NCBI RefSeq assembly: GCF_900109035.1
Contig: NZ_FNYD01000002.1
Span: 434,001 to 498,000 of the forward strand
Source of the DNA: Cribrihabitans marinus
GTDB taxonomy: Bacteria; Pseudomonadota; Alphaproteobacteria; Rhodobacterales; Rhodobacteraceae
Length of the DNA: 64,000 nt
Direction of reading: 5' to 3'
Shown: positions 9,408-18,099 of the stretch, piece by piece
How the letters are laid out: each line of letters starts with the position of its first letter
Numbering within the stretch: position 1 is the first letter of the stretch
Notes under the pieces: model-generated
What the model was told of the DNA's origin: nothing
Database searches by the model: none
The model's input: only the letters and a program-made list of their open reading frames with translations
Position numbers and translations under genes: made by a program

Positions 9408-10808
9408 TCACGCCGCGGCGGCGATCATCGAGACCTGGTTTCGTCCCGCGCCCTTGGCCTCGTAGAGCGCCCGGTCGGCCTGTTCGATCAGCCGCGGCAC
9501 ATCGCGAAGGGGTTCGGGCCGACGCGCGGCGGCGTCTTCCGCCGGGCTGACCACCACGCCGATGCTTGTCGTCACCTGCACGGGCGCGGCGTGGCCGGGA
9601 ACCAGAAAGGGCGTACCGTTGATGCGCTGGCACAGCCGGTCGGCAATGCGCAGGGCCTGGCCACGGCTGGCGCCGGGCAGGACCACCATGAATTCCTCAC
9701 CGCCCACGCGCGCGATCAGGTCGCCGGGCCGCAGACCGGTCCGCAGGCGATGGGCGGCCTCGACGAGAACCGCGTCGCCGGCGGCGTGGCCATAGCTGTC
9801 GTTGATATGCTTGAAATGGTCCAGATCGACGAGCATGACGGCAAAGCTCTGCCCGGTCCGGGCCGCCTCGTCCGCAATGCCGTGCAGCCGGGGCAGGGCA
9901 TATCGGCGGTTGTGCAGCCCGGTCATCGGGTCGAGCATCGCGGCGCGCAGCCCGTCCCGCACACGGTCGCGCATCCGGTCGCGGCGCAGCTTGCGCGCGA
10001 TCTGGGTGTTCAGGCGAAGCGCCAGCTCCTCGGGCTCGAATCCCGCCGACATCACGTCGTCGGCCCCTCGGTCCAGCGCGTCCGCCGCCAAATGCGCGTT
10101 GGCCGGATTGGTGACGGCGATCACCGCGGCGTTGCGGGTGGCGCTGCGGGCGCGCAGGTCGGGCAGGAGCCGCAACCCGCTGCGGCTGTCGCAAAGCTCG
10201 ACGACGATGGCATCCGGGGTGGTGGTGTTCAGCAACTCGTGCATGTCGTCGATCTTGTGCAGGTGCAGGCGGTGGGGCACGCGCCCCTTCAGACGGGCGC
10301 GCCAGACCGCGCCGGTTCCGGGCGTCTGCGTCAGCACGGCGACATCGGCCTCTGCGACGGGCGCGTCGAACCCCGCCGGACCCTCGGAGAAACCGAAGGC
10401 CTGCGACGCACCCTGCTGGCGCAGATCCTCGGACTGGGATTGCGCGCGGATCAGGCTGCGCACGCGCGCCAGCAGCATCACGTCGTCATAGGGCTGGCAC
10501 AGCACGTCATCGATGCCCGCCGCCAGGGCGCGAAGGCGCGCGCCCTGATCGTTCTGGGCGGTGACGGCGATGACCGGGATCGACGACAGCGCCTCGTCGC
10601 GGCGCAGTGCGGCCTTGACCATCGCCGCATTGCCGTCCGGCAGCGTCATCGCACACAGGATCAGGTCGGGCTGAACCCGGCGCACCATTGGCAGCAGCCC
10701 GGCCAGCGTTTCGCCCTGGACGACGTGATACCAGGCCGCCGACAGCTGGACCTTGAGCATGATCCTGTTTGTCGACACTCCGTCGAGGATCAGTATCGTT
10801 CCCTGCAC
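9408..10808 (-). CDS. PleD-like diguanylate cyclase with degenerate receiver domains
   Basis: A 466-residue protein built as REC-REC-GGDEF and expected to make cyclic di-GMP. The C-terminal domain is intact: DPMTGLHNRRY, MLVDLDHFKHINDSYGHAAGD and the active-site ARVGGEEFMVV, with an RPGD inhibitory site five residues upstream. The receivers look inactive. Position 53, where PleD carries its phosphoacceptor aspartate, is alanine (LILCAMTLPDG), and the acidic pair is reduced to DG. The second receiver also lacks the canonical motif. The start is taken as GTG 10808 (VQGTILILDGVSTNR), which aligns with PleD; the frame stays open further upstream without similarity. Confidence 0.9.
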   Translation of the reverse strand: MQGTILILDGVSTNRIMLKVQLSAAWYHVVQGETLAGLLPMVRRVQPDLILCAMTLPDGNAAMVKAALRRDEALSSIPVIAVTAQNDQGARLRALAAGIDDVLCQPYDDVMLLARVRSLIRAQSQSEDLRQQGASQAFGFSEGPAGFDAPVAEADVAVLTQTPGTGAVWRARLKGRVPHRLHLHKIDDMHELLNTTTPDAIVVELCDSRSGLRLLPDLRARSATRNAAVIAVTNPANAHLAADALDRGADDVMSAGFEPEELALRLNTQIARKLRRDRMRDRVRDGLRAAMLDPMTGLHNRRYALPRLHGIADEAARTGQSFAVMLVDLDHFKHINDSYGHAAGDAVLVEAAHRLRTGLRPGDLIARVGGEEFMVVLPGASRGQALRIADRLCQRINGTPFLVPGHAAPVQVTTSIGVVVSPAEDAAARRPEPLRDVPRLIEQADRALYEAKGAGRNQVSMIAAAA

Positions 10809-10904
10809 CGCGCCGGCCCTTCGACTCTTGCTTTCAATTCCTGACAAAGTGTTTATGAAATCGGTTAACAAACCCTTGCCGAGCCCGGGGAGCGTAGTCC
10901 CGAC

Positions 10905-11189
10905 ATGCAGTTTTCCGCCGATGCCGCCGAGACCCTGGCGCTCCGCGCGCTGACCTGGCTGGTCGGCAATGACGAGCTGCTGCCGGTGTTCCTGGGCGCG
11001 ACGGGCGCCTCCGAGGGGGACCTGCGCGCGCGCGCCGGCGAGCCGGACTTTCTGGCCTCGGTCCTGGAGTTCCTGATGATGGATGACGCCTGGATCATGG
11101 CGTTCTGCGATGCCCAGAACGTGCCCTATGAGCATCCGATGCAGGCCCGCGCCGCCCTTGCCGGGACCGCGGACATGCATTGGACCTGA
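10905..11189 (+). CDS. DUF3572 family protein
   Basis: A small acidic cytoplasmic protein of 94 residues, of unknown function. It is recognised by the conserved pattern ADAAETLALRALTWL, LPVFLGATG, FLASVLEFLMMDDAWIMAFC and YEHPMQARAAL, characteristic of DUF3572 in alphaproteobacteria. It starts at ATG 10905 and is divergent from the PleD-like gene across a 96-base gap that probably holds both promoters. The downstream HAD gene begins 23 bases after its stop and is probably co-transcribed. Confidence 0.85.
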   Translation: MQFSADAAETLALRALTWLVGNDELLPVFLGATGASEGDLRARAGEPDFLASVLEFLMMDDAWIMAFCDAQNVPYEHPMQARAALAGTADMHWT

Positions 11190-11212
11190 GCGGCGCCGGT
11201 AAGGGGAAAGCG

Positions 11213-11902
11213 ATGCGGGTCGAGGCCATTCTGTTCGACAAGGACGGCACGCTGTTCGAATTCGCCGCCACCTGGGGGCCGTTTGCGCGCGCCTTCCTGC
11301 TGCGCGTTGCGGAGAACGATCCGGATCGCGCCACACGCATCGGCCACACCGTCGGATATGACATGGCGACCGACCGGTTCGATCCCGACAGTGTTCTGAT
11401 CGCCGCCACCGCAGACGACATCGCCCGCGACCTGCGCTCCAGCCTGCCGCACCTGTCGCATGCCGCGCTGGTCGATCTGCTCAACGAGGAGGCTGCGCTG
11501 GCCCCGCAGGCGCAGCATTTGCCGCTGGCGCCCTATCTGGACGCGCTGCTCGGGCGCGGCCTGAAGCTGGGCGTGGCGACCAACGATTCCGAGATCCCGG
11601 CGCTCAGCCACCTGGAAGCGGCCGGTATCCGCGACCGGTTCGAATTCGTCGCGGGATTCGACAGCGGTCACGGGGCCAAGCCGGGAACCGGCCAGTTGCT
11701 GGCCTTTGCCGCCCATGTCGGGCTGGATCCGGCGCAGGTGGTGATGGTGGGCGACAGCACTCATGACCTGATGGCCGGTCGCGCGGCCGGCATGGTGACG
11801 ATCGGTGTGCTGACCGGCCTGGCCGGGGCCGATGTTCTGGCGCCGTTTGCCGATGCCGTTCTGCCCGATATCGGGCATATCCCGGCCTGGCTGGACCGCT
11901 GA
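11213..11902 (+). CDS. HAD-family hydrolase, phosphoglycolate-phosphatase-like
   Basis: A 229-residue haloacid-dehalogenase-fold phosphatase. All four motifs are present: FDKDGTLFEF (nucleophile Asp and acid Asp), ATNDSEIPAL (motif II), a lysine in GHGAKPGTGQ (motif III) and VMVGDSTHDLMAGRAAG (motif IV). The cap region between motifs I and II is helical, as in the phosphoglycolate phosphatase group; the actual substrate is unknown. The start is ATG 11213, after a GGGGAAAG purine stretch. An upstream in-frame start at 11180 would overlap the DUF3572 gene and adds nothing conserved. Confidence 0.88.
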   Translation: MRVEAILFDKDGTLFEFAATWGPFARAFLLRVAENDPDRATRIGHTVGYDMATDRFDPDSVLIAATADDIARDLRSSLPHLSHAALVDLLNEEAALAPQAQHLPLAPYLDALLGRGLKLGVATNDSEIPALSHLEAAGIRDRFEFVAGFDSGHGAKPGTGQLLAFAAHVGLDPAQVVMVGDSTHDLMAGRAAGMVTIGVLTGLAGADVLAPFADAVLPDIGHIPAWLDR

Positions 11903-12048
11903 CCGCCCGGCCGGAAGCGGAACCGCCGAACAAATTCTTCGAAAACGCCCGCTTCGGGACCAAAAGCGACAGGATCTGTCGCGTTCGGAGCGGCCATTGT
12001 CCCCCGGGATCGGGCCTGCTGGTCCCGTTCAGGATGAGGACAAGGCAG

Positions 12049-13620
12049 ATGGCCGACACGACGACACGCAGGCGGCGGGGCGCAGGACGGTCCGGTGGAC
12101 GGGCCGGGGCCGCAGCCCGGCGCGGAGACGCGGTGATCGAACAAATGCCCTGGGATCCGCCAGTCAATATCGACCGACCGACCGAGCCGCTGGAGGCCGA
12201 AGGGGTTGCCGCGATCCATGACGGCGCCATGCGCATCCTCGAAGAGATCGGCATCGCCTTCCTGAACGAGGACGCGCTGCGCCTGTTCCGCGAGGCGGGT
12301 TGCAAGGTTGACGGCGACGTGGTGCGGATGGACCGCGATTTCGTGATGGAGATGGTCGCCCGCGCCCCGGCCAAGTTCACGATCACGCCGCGCAACCCGG
12401 ACCGGACGATCGAGATCGGGGGGCGGAACCTGCTGTTCGGCAATGTCTCCTCGCCGCCCAACTACTGGGATCTGGAGATCGGCAGGAAGGTGTCGGGCAA
12501 TCGCGATATGTGCCGCAACCTCCTCAAGCTGACGCAATATTTCAACTGCATCCATTTCGCCGGCGGCTATCCGGTCGAGCCGGTCGACATCCATGCCTCG
12601 GTCCGGCATCTTGACGTGCTCTATGACAAGCTCACGCTCACCGACAAGGCGATGCATGCCTATTCGTTGGGCAAGGAGCGGGTCGAGGACGTGATGGAGA
12701 TGGTGCGCATCGCCGGTGGTCTGAGCGACGAGGAATTCGAATCGACCCCGCGCATGTATACCAACATCAACTCGACCTCGCCGCTCAAGCACGACCAGCC
12801 GATGATCGACGGCTGCCTGCGGCTGGCGCGGCGCGGGCAGGCCATCGTGGTCACGCCCTTCACCCTGGCCGGAGCGATGGCGCCGGTGACGATGGCCGGC
12901 GCGGTGGCACAGTCTATCGCCGAGGCGCTCAGCGCGATTGCCCTGTTCCAGTATGTGCGCCCCGGCATCCCCTGCGTGATCGGCACTTTCACCTCGAACG
13001 TGGACATGAAATCCGGCGCGCCCGCTTTCGGAACACCGGAATACATGCGCTCGACCCAGATGACCGGCCAGATGGCGCGGTTCTACGGCCTGCCGATGCG
13101 GTCCTCGGGCGTCTGCGCGGCCAACGTGCCGGACGGGCAGGCGGTCTGGGAGACGTCGAACTCGCTCTGGGCGGCGGTGCAGTCGGGAACCAACATCGTC
13201 TATCACGCCGCCGGCTGGCTGGAGGGCGGGCTGATCGCCAGCCCCGAGAAATTCATCATGGATTGCGAGATCCTGCAGCAGATACAGCGTTACATGCAGC
13301 CCGAAGTGACCTCGACCGCGCCCGACGCCATCGCGCTCGACGCCATCGCCGAGGTCGGGCACCAAGGGCATTTCTTCGGCATCCAGCACACGCAGGACCG
13401 CTATACCAGTGCCTTCTACCAGCCGTTCCTGAGCGACTGGAAGAACTACGAGGCGTGGGAGAGCGTCGGCGGCATCTGGACCGCAGAGCGCGCGCATCAC
13501 CTGTTCAAGCAGATCATCGCATCCTTCGAGGCGCCGCCGATGGACCCGGCAATCCGCGAGGAACTGGCGGCCTTCGTCGTCCGCCGCAAGGAAGAGGGCG
13601 GCGCGCCGACCGACTTCTGA
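12049..13620 (+). CDS. Trimethylamine methyltransferase (MttB) superfamily protein, non-pyrrolysine type
   Basis: A 523-residue member of the MttB/MtgB superfamily, which transfers a methyl group from a quaternary or tertiary amine to a corrinoid protein. Family-like stretches include EGVAAIHDGAMRILEEIGI, HFAGGYPVEPVDIHASVRH and TNINSTSPLKHDQPMIDG. The frame has no internal amber codon, so it is not the pyrrolysine enzyme; glycine betaine or a related quaternary amine is a more likely substrate. The start is placed at ATG 12049 (MADTTTRRRRGAGRS); the basic N-terminal 35 residues look disordered. No corrinoid protein gene lies beside it. Confidence 0.9.
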   Translation: MADTTTRRRRGAGRSGGRAGAAARRGDAVIEQMPWDPPVNIDRPTEPLEAEGVAAIHDGAMRILEEIGIAFLNEDALRLFREAGCKVDGDVVRMDRDFVMEMVARAPAKFTITPRNPDRTIEIGGRNLLFGNVSSPPNYWDLEIGRKVSGNRDMCRNLLKLTQYFNCIHFAGGYPVEPVDIHASVRHLDVLYDKLTLTDKAMHAYSLGKERVEDVMEMVRIAGGLSDEEFESTPRMYTNINSTSPLKHDQPMIDGCLRLARRGQAIVVTPFTLAGAMAPVTMAGAVAQSIAEALSAIALFQYVRPGIPCVIGTFTSNVDMKSGAPAFGTPEYMRSTQMTGQMARFYGLPMRSSGVCAANVPDGQAVWETSNSLWAAVQSGTNIVYHAAGWLEGGLIASPEKFIMDCEILQQIQRYMQPEVTSTAPDAIALDAIAEVGHQGHFFGIQHTQDRYTSAFYQPFLSDWKNYEAWESVGGIWTAERAHHLFKQIIASFEAPPMDPAIREELAAFVVRRKEEGGAPTDF

Positions 13621-13689
13621 TCCCGGGCGCTCTGGCCTTGGCCGCGGTGCGGCATTAGACTGGATCCGGGCAGAAACAGGATCCAAAAC

Positions 13690-15456
13690 ATGACCCGAAC
13701 GGGACAGGACGCGCCGATCCGCCTGCGCCTGGCGCTTGGCGGGCTGGGCGCGCTGGCCGGCCTGGCGCTGTGGGCGCTGGGCGAGGCAAAGGGAAACCCG
13801 CAGCTGCCGCCGATGCTCTGGCTGCTGTCACTGGCCGGCCTGGGCAGTTTCGCCGCCGTGGCGCTGGCTCTGTCGGGGCCGCTTCGGTTTGCTGTGGCTC
13901 TGCTGGGCGGCGTGGCGGTCGCGGTGCCGGCGGCGTTGCTCCTGGGCTGGGCCGGGCTGCGATTCGACGCCGCCGACGAGGTGGCCGGGCGGCCGGAGTT
14001 GCTCACCGTCTGGATGCTGATGCTGTTTCTCGTCACGCCCTTCGTTCTGGTGCGCTTGCGGGGCAGGGAGCCCGTGACCGACCACGCCGCGCTGTTCGAG
14101 GCGGCATGGAACCTGACCGTCCGCTATGGCCTTGCCTGGCTGTTCATCGGGCTGTTCTGGCTGGTGCTGCTCCTGTCGGCGGGATTGCTGGAACTGGTCG
14201 GGGTCGACGCGATCGAGCGGATCCTGCGCAGCGACCGGCTGCGTTTCGTGCTCAGCGGCGGGGTGCTGGGCCTGGCGCTGGCCGTGATGCACGAGTTGCG
14301 AAAACGTATCTCTCCCGATCTTGCGCTGCGGCTGCTCAGGCTGTTGCTGCCCGTGCTGCTGACGGTTCTGCTGGTGTTCCTCGTGGCGCTTCCCTTCCGT
14401 GGCCTGACCGGTCTGTTCGGCGGCGTGTCGCCGGCGGCAACGCTGATGGGGACCGTGGCGGCGGCGATCACGCTGGTTTCGGCGGCGCTCGACCGGGACG
14501 AGGCCAATGCGGTCGCCACGAGCGGGTTGCGCGGCGCGACCCGGGTGCTGGCGGTGATCCTGCCTGTGCCGGCCGCTCTCGCGGTCTGGGCGATCGCGCT
14601 GCGCGTCCACGCCCATGGCTGGACGCCGGATCGCCTGCTGGCGGCCCTGGCGGCGGGGGTTCTGCTGGCCTATGCGCTCAGCTACGCGGCCTGCGCCTTG
14701 TCGGGGCGGCGCTGGACGGGTCGGATCCGGACCTGCAACGTGGCCCTGGCCGGGGTCTCGATCCTGCTGGCCGCGCTGTGGCTGACCCCGGCGCTGGACG
14801 CGTTCCGCATCTCGGCCGCCAGTCAACTGGCCCGCCACCAGACGGGTGGGACCGATGGCACGGATTTGCCGCTCTGGCACATGGCGCATGACTGGGGCCG
14901 CGCGGGCCGTGCCGGACTGGACCGGCTGGCGACCGGGGCCGACCTCGCATTGGCCAAGCGTATTGCCGAGGCCCGCAACACGCCCAGTCGCAGCAGCTAT
15001 GAGTCCGCGGCCGAAGATGACAGCGTGCAACAGGATGCGGCGGAACTGGTCGAGGTGATGCCGGTGCGTCCGCAGGGCGCATCGTTTGCAGGGCGGGATC
15101 TCGACCAGGTGCCGCCCTTCTATGTCCGCCAATGGCTGGACGGTTGCCGCCGCCAATTGTCCGACGGGCGGCCAGGCTGCGTGCTTGTGCGGGGGAATTT
15201 CCGCCCTGGGATCCCGGCCGCGCAACAGGCGATGGTCCTGTTCCTCGATTCGGGGCAGAGGGTGCGGGCGACCTATCTGCGCCACCGACCGGACGGCGAT
15301 CCCGACCTGCGTGCGGTCTTCGACCCGCAGGAAGGCTCGGTGCCCGACCTGCCGGCGGGGGCACTCGCGCAGGTTCTCGATGGCGAGTCCGATGTCGTGC
15401 CCTCGGGCGTGCGGGCGCTGGGTGTCGGTGGCGCCGTGCTGATGCCGGGGTTCTAA
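13690..15456 (+). CDS. DUF4153 family polytopic membrane protein
   Basis: A 588-residue integral membrane protein with roughly ten to twelve hydrophobic helices in the first 370 residues. A soluble C-terminal region of about 200 residues follows, rich in Arg, Asp and Pro (for example RPQGASFAGRDLDQVPPFYVRQW). The layout fits DUF4153 proteins of Rhodobacterales, whose function is unknown. The start is ATG 13690, 69 bases after the MttB-like gene. It is followed by an 86-base gap before the H-NOX-like gene. No motif suggesting transport or catalysis is visible, so no function is assigned. Confidence 0.75.
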   Translation: MTRTGQDAPIRLRLALGGLGALAGLALWALGEAKGNPQLPPMLWLLSLAGLGSFAAVALALSGPLRFAVALLGGVAVAVPAALLLGWAGLRFDAADEVAGRPELLTVWMLMLFLVTPFVLVRLRGREPVTDHAALFEAAWNLTVRYGLAWLFIGLFWLVLLLSAGLLELVGVDAIERILRSDRLRFVLSGGVLGLALAVMHELRKRISPDLALRLLRLLLPVLLTVLLVFLVALPFRGLTGLFGGVSPAATLMGTVAAAITLVSAALDRDEANAVATSGLRGATRVLAVILPVPAALAVWAIALRVHAHGWTPDRLLAALAAGVLLAYALSYAACALSGRRWTGRIRTCNVALAGVSILLAALWLTPALDAFRISAASQLARHQTGGTDGTDLPLWHMAHDWGRAGRAGLDRLATGADLALAKRIAEARNTPSRSSYESAAEDDSVQQDAAELVEVMPVRPQGASFAGRDLDQVPPFYVRQWLDGCRRQLSDGRPGCVLVRGNFRPGIPAAQQAMVLFLDSGQRVRATYLRHRPDGDPDLRAVFDPQEGSVPDLPAGALAQVLDGESDVVPSGVRALGVGGAVLMPGF

Positions 15457-15542
15457 CTACAATTCGACTGATCCCGGCCCCGGTTGGTGTTTTGTTAACG
15501 GATGCCGGAGAAGTCTTGGGCGACTGGAATACGGGTCCCGAA

Positions 15543-16130
15543 ATGCACGGTTTGATCAACAAGGCGATTCAATCCTTTGTTTGCTCCAGCTATGGGCGCA
15601 ACCGGTGGCACCGCGCGGCCGAGAAAGCGCAGCTCGGGTTTGTCGAGTTCGAGGCGATGCTGGTCTATGACGATACTGTGTCCGAGCGGATCCTGCGCGC
15701 CTTGTGCCACGAGCTTGGCCGCCCGCCCGAGGAGCTTCTGGAAGACCTGGGGACCTATCTTGTCTCGCACCCCGATACCGAGGCGTTGCGCCGCCTGCTG
15801 CGCTTCGGAGGGGTCAGCTATGTCGAATTCCTGCATTCCCTCGACGACCTGCCCGACCGGGCGCGGCTGGCGGTGTCCGACCTTGTACTTCCGGCGCTGG
15901 AGCTGCACGAACACAGCCAGACCCGGTTCACGCTGACCTGCGCGCCTGGCCTGGCGGGCTTCGGGTACGTGATGATGGGCATCCTGCGGGCGATGGCCGA
16001 CGATTACGGTGCGCTGGTGATGCTCGAGCATTTGGAGGCGCCCGGAAAGTGCGAACGGATCACCGTCACCCTTGTCGAATCGGCCTTTGCCGAGGGGCGC
16101 CGGTTCGAACTGGGGGCGCGTGCGTCTTGA
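15543..16130 (+). CDS. H-NOX (haem NO-binding) domain protein lacking the proximal histidine
   Basis: A 195-residue stand-alone H-NOX/HNOB fold protein. Family features include MHGLINKAIQSFVCSSYG at the start, FVEFEAMLVYDD, LGRPPEELLEDLGTYLV and GVSYVEFLHSLDDLPDR. Canonical H-NOX proteins have the haem-ligating histidine in the pattern N-L-D-x-L-H; here the matching residue 104 is proline. The YxSxR haem-propionate motif is also not recognisable (the segment reads TLTCAPGLAGF). The protein may therefore bind haem differently, bind another ligand or act without cofactor. Start ATG 15543 gives the standard N-terminus. Its stop overlaps the start of the HNOBA-GGDEF gene, so the two are probably a sensor-effector pair. 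Confidence 0.88.
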   Translation: MHGLINKAIQSFVCSSYGRNRWHRAAEKAQLGFVEFEAMLVYDDTVSERILRALCHELGRPPEELLEDLGTYLVSHPDTEALRRLLRFGGVSYVEFLHSLDDLPDRARLAVSDLVLPALELHEHSQTRFTLTCAPGLAGFGYVMMGILRAMADDYGALVMLEHLEAPGKCERITVTLVESAFAEGRRFELGARAS

Positions 16131-17155
16131 TCGGCCGGGACGAGCTTGGCGACCTGCTGGCGCGATTGTGCCCGATGTACCTGCTGCTCGACCCCGAGGG
16201 CGCGATCCTGAGGCAGGGGCCGACCCTGCGCAAGCTGCGGCCGGGCCGCAGCCTGGCCGGCCAGCGCCTTTTCGCGGTCTTCGATCTGCAGCGTCCGCGC
16301 TCGGTGACGACGATGGCGTCCTTGATGCAGGCCGCCGAGGGCAAGCTGCGCCTGCGGTTTCGCGATCCGCCGCACACCGCGTTCAAGGGCGCCGTCGCGC
16401 CGTTGCCCGGTGGGGCCGGCGCGATCGTCAATCTGTCCTTCGGCATTTCGATCCTCGATGCGGTGCGGGATCACGACCTGACCAGCGCCGATTTCTCCGG
16501 CACCGATCTGGCCATCGAACTGCTCTACCTGGTCGAGGCGAAATCGGCTGCGATGGCGGCGTCGCGGTCGCTGAACCTGCGGCTGCAAGGGGCCCGGATC
16601 GCGGCCGAGGAACAGGCCTTCACCGACACGCTGACCGGCCTCAAGAACCGGCGCGCGATGGATCATGTGCTCGACCGGCTGCTGGCCGCCGAAGCGGGGT
16701 TCGCGGTGATGCAGCTCGACCTGGACTATTTCAAGACCGTGAATGACACGCTGGGTCACGCAGCCGGCGATCATGTCCTGCAGCACGTGGCGCGGATCAT
16801 GATCGAGGAGACGCGCGAGAAGGACACGATCGTCCGGGCCGGCGGCGACGAATTCGTCCTGATCTTTCACGATGTCGAGGACCGGCGGCGCCTGGAACGG
16901 ATTGCGCGCCGGCTGATCGCGCGGCTGGAAGAACCGATTACCTTCGGCGAAGAGACCTGCCGGATCTCGGCCAGTGCCGGGACCGTCCTGTCTTCGCAAT
17001 TGCCCGCCCGGCAAGCGTCGCGCCTGTTGCAGGCGGCGGATCAGGCGCTGTATCAGGCCAAGCGGTCCGGTCGGGCCTGCCATCGGTTCTACGACCTCGC
17101 GATGGAGGATGGCGGGTGCGACGGCGGAACCGCATCCCGGGAGCCCGAGGGTTGA
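16127..17155 (+). CDS. HNOBA-GGDEF diguanylate cyclase, partner of the H-NOX-like protein
   Basis: A cytoplasmic diguanylate cyclase of about 342 residues. The first 120 residues (LCPMYLLLDPEGAILRQGPTL, then GQRLFAVFDLQRP) resemble the haem-NO-binding-associated domain that partners H-NOX in guanylate cyclases. A short coil is followed by a complete GGDEF domain: FTDTLTGLKNRRAMDH, LDLDYFKTVNDTLGHAAGD and RAGGDEFVLIF, with an REKD inhibitory site five residues before. It should make cyclic di-GMP under control of the upstream protein. The start is taken as TTG 16127, overlapping the H-NOX stop; ATG 16178 is an alternative that would cut the HNOBA domain. Confidence 0.87.
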   Translation: MIGRDELGDLLARLCPMYLLLDPEGAILRQGPTLRKLRPGRSLAGQRLFAVFDLQRPRSVTTMASLMQAAEGKLRLRFRDPPHTAFKGAVAPLPGGAGAIVNLSFGISILDAVRDHDLTSADFSGTDLAIELLYLVEAKSAAMAASRSLNLRLQGARIAAEEQAFTDTLTGLKNRRAMDHVLDRLLAAEAGFAVMQLDLDYFKTVNDTLGHAAGDHVLQHVARIMIEETREKDTIVRAGGDEFVLIFHDVEDRRRLERIARRLIARLEEPITFGEETCRISASAGTVLSSQLPARQASRLLQAADQALYQAKRSGRACHRFYDLAMEDGGCDGGTASREPEG

Positions 17156-17406
17156 AGTTCCGACGGACCGAAGCCGTCCGGCCGGAACATGGCGTGAGGG
17201 CAGCGGCCGGACCCTTCGACCGTTGCACGCGCCCACACTTCGGACGGTCCTGTCCATGGCGAAATCATGCGGGGCGCGGCACCTCGCGGCCATGCGACTT
17301 GCAACCCGAGACGGGCGCGGCCTAACCTTCTGGCAGTGAACCAAAATGCGCAGGCCGCATCCGACGCCAACAGGCGGAGGGACGGCCGCACATCCCCGGG
17401 GGCCGG

Positions 17407-18096
17407 ATGCGTCTGATCATAGCCTTGCTTGCGGTGGCGCTGATTGCGCTGACCGGCGCGTCGGCCGCCCTTGTGCTTCAGGCCTGCGGCGTCCGGTTGC
17501 CGTTCACCGGGCGGGTGATCTCGTTCTGCGAACCTCCGGGCAGGGCGGCCGAGCGCGCCGCGCTGACCGCCGCCGACCGCGAAGGCGCCGGACTGGTGGC
17601 GCGGGTGACGCAGTTGGAGAGCGATCTGGCGCTTCTGCAATGCAAGGCCGATCCGCCACCACCCCCGCCACCGCCCCCCCCGCCTAGACCCGCCACGCCA
17701 AGCGGGCTGGCGCCGGATGCGTTCGACAGCGGCGACATCTCGGTGATGGAGGGGTGCTGGCAATTGTCATCGAACTACGCCGTGCGCGAGATAAATACCG
17801 GCGAGATCACTCATTTCCGCAACTGGCGCATCTGTTTCGACGCGGATGGCAACGGCACGCAGGTCATGCGCTCGACCAACGGTGTCCGCTGCGAAGGCGG
17901 GATCTCGGGCCGGATGCCGGGCAACGGCCGGCTGAGCATGCGTGAGCCGGGCAACCTGCGCTGCGACAACGGCTCGTCGATCTTCCGGCGGGACATCACC
18001 TGCCGCATCGGCGATGACGGGCTGGCCCGCTGCGACACCTATCAACCCGAAACCAACGGCCGCAGCTCCGCCACGCTGCGCCGGGCGAGGAGGTAG
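17407..18096 (+). CDS. Membrane-anchored protein with coil, cysteine and polyproline linker, first gene of the srf-type cluster
   Basis: A 229-residue protein I cannot assign to a named family. A hydrophobic N-terminus (MRLIIALLAVALIALTGASA) works as signal or anchor. A short coil (LVARVTQLESDLALLQC) ends in a cysteine, followed by an eleven-proline run and a C-terminal domain of about 115 residues with paired cysteines (MEGCWQLSSNY, WRICFDADGNGTQVMR, VRCEGG, LRCDNG, ITCRIGDDGLARC) that looks like a disulfide-bonded periplasmic beta domain. The same coil-cysteine-linker arrangement recurs in the next two genes. It is the first gene of the tightly packed srf-type run, and the next gene starts three bases after its stop. 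Confidence 0.7.
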   Translation: MRLIIALLAVALIALTGASAALVLQACGVRLPFTGRVISFCEPPGRAAERAALTAADREGAGLVARVTQLESDLALLQCKADPPPPPPPPPPPRPATPSGLAPDAFDSGDISVMEGCWQLSSNYAVREINTGEITHFRNWRICFDADGNGTQVMRSTNGVRCEGGISGRMPGNGRLSMREPGNLRCDNGSSIFRRDITCRIGDDGLARCDTYQPETNGRSSATLRRARR

Positions 18097-18099
18097 CCC

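Noticed and set aside
12049-13620. Pyrrolysine-containing trimethylamine methyltransferase
   Set aside because: The frame contains no internal amber codon and continues to a normal TGA.
17156-17406. Imperfect hairpin just after the GGDEF gene
   Set aside because: It has an internal mismatch and no T-run, so a terminator call is not supported; the gap holds nothing else I can identify.
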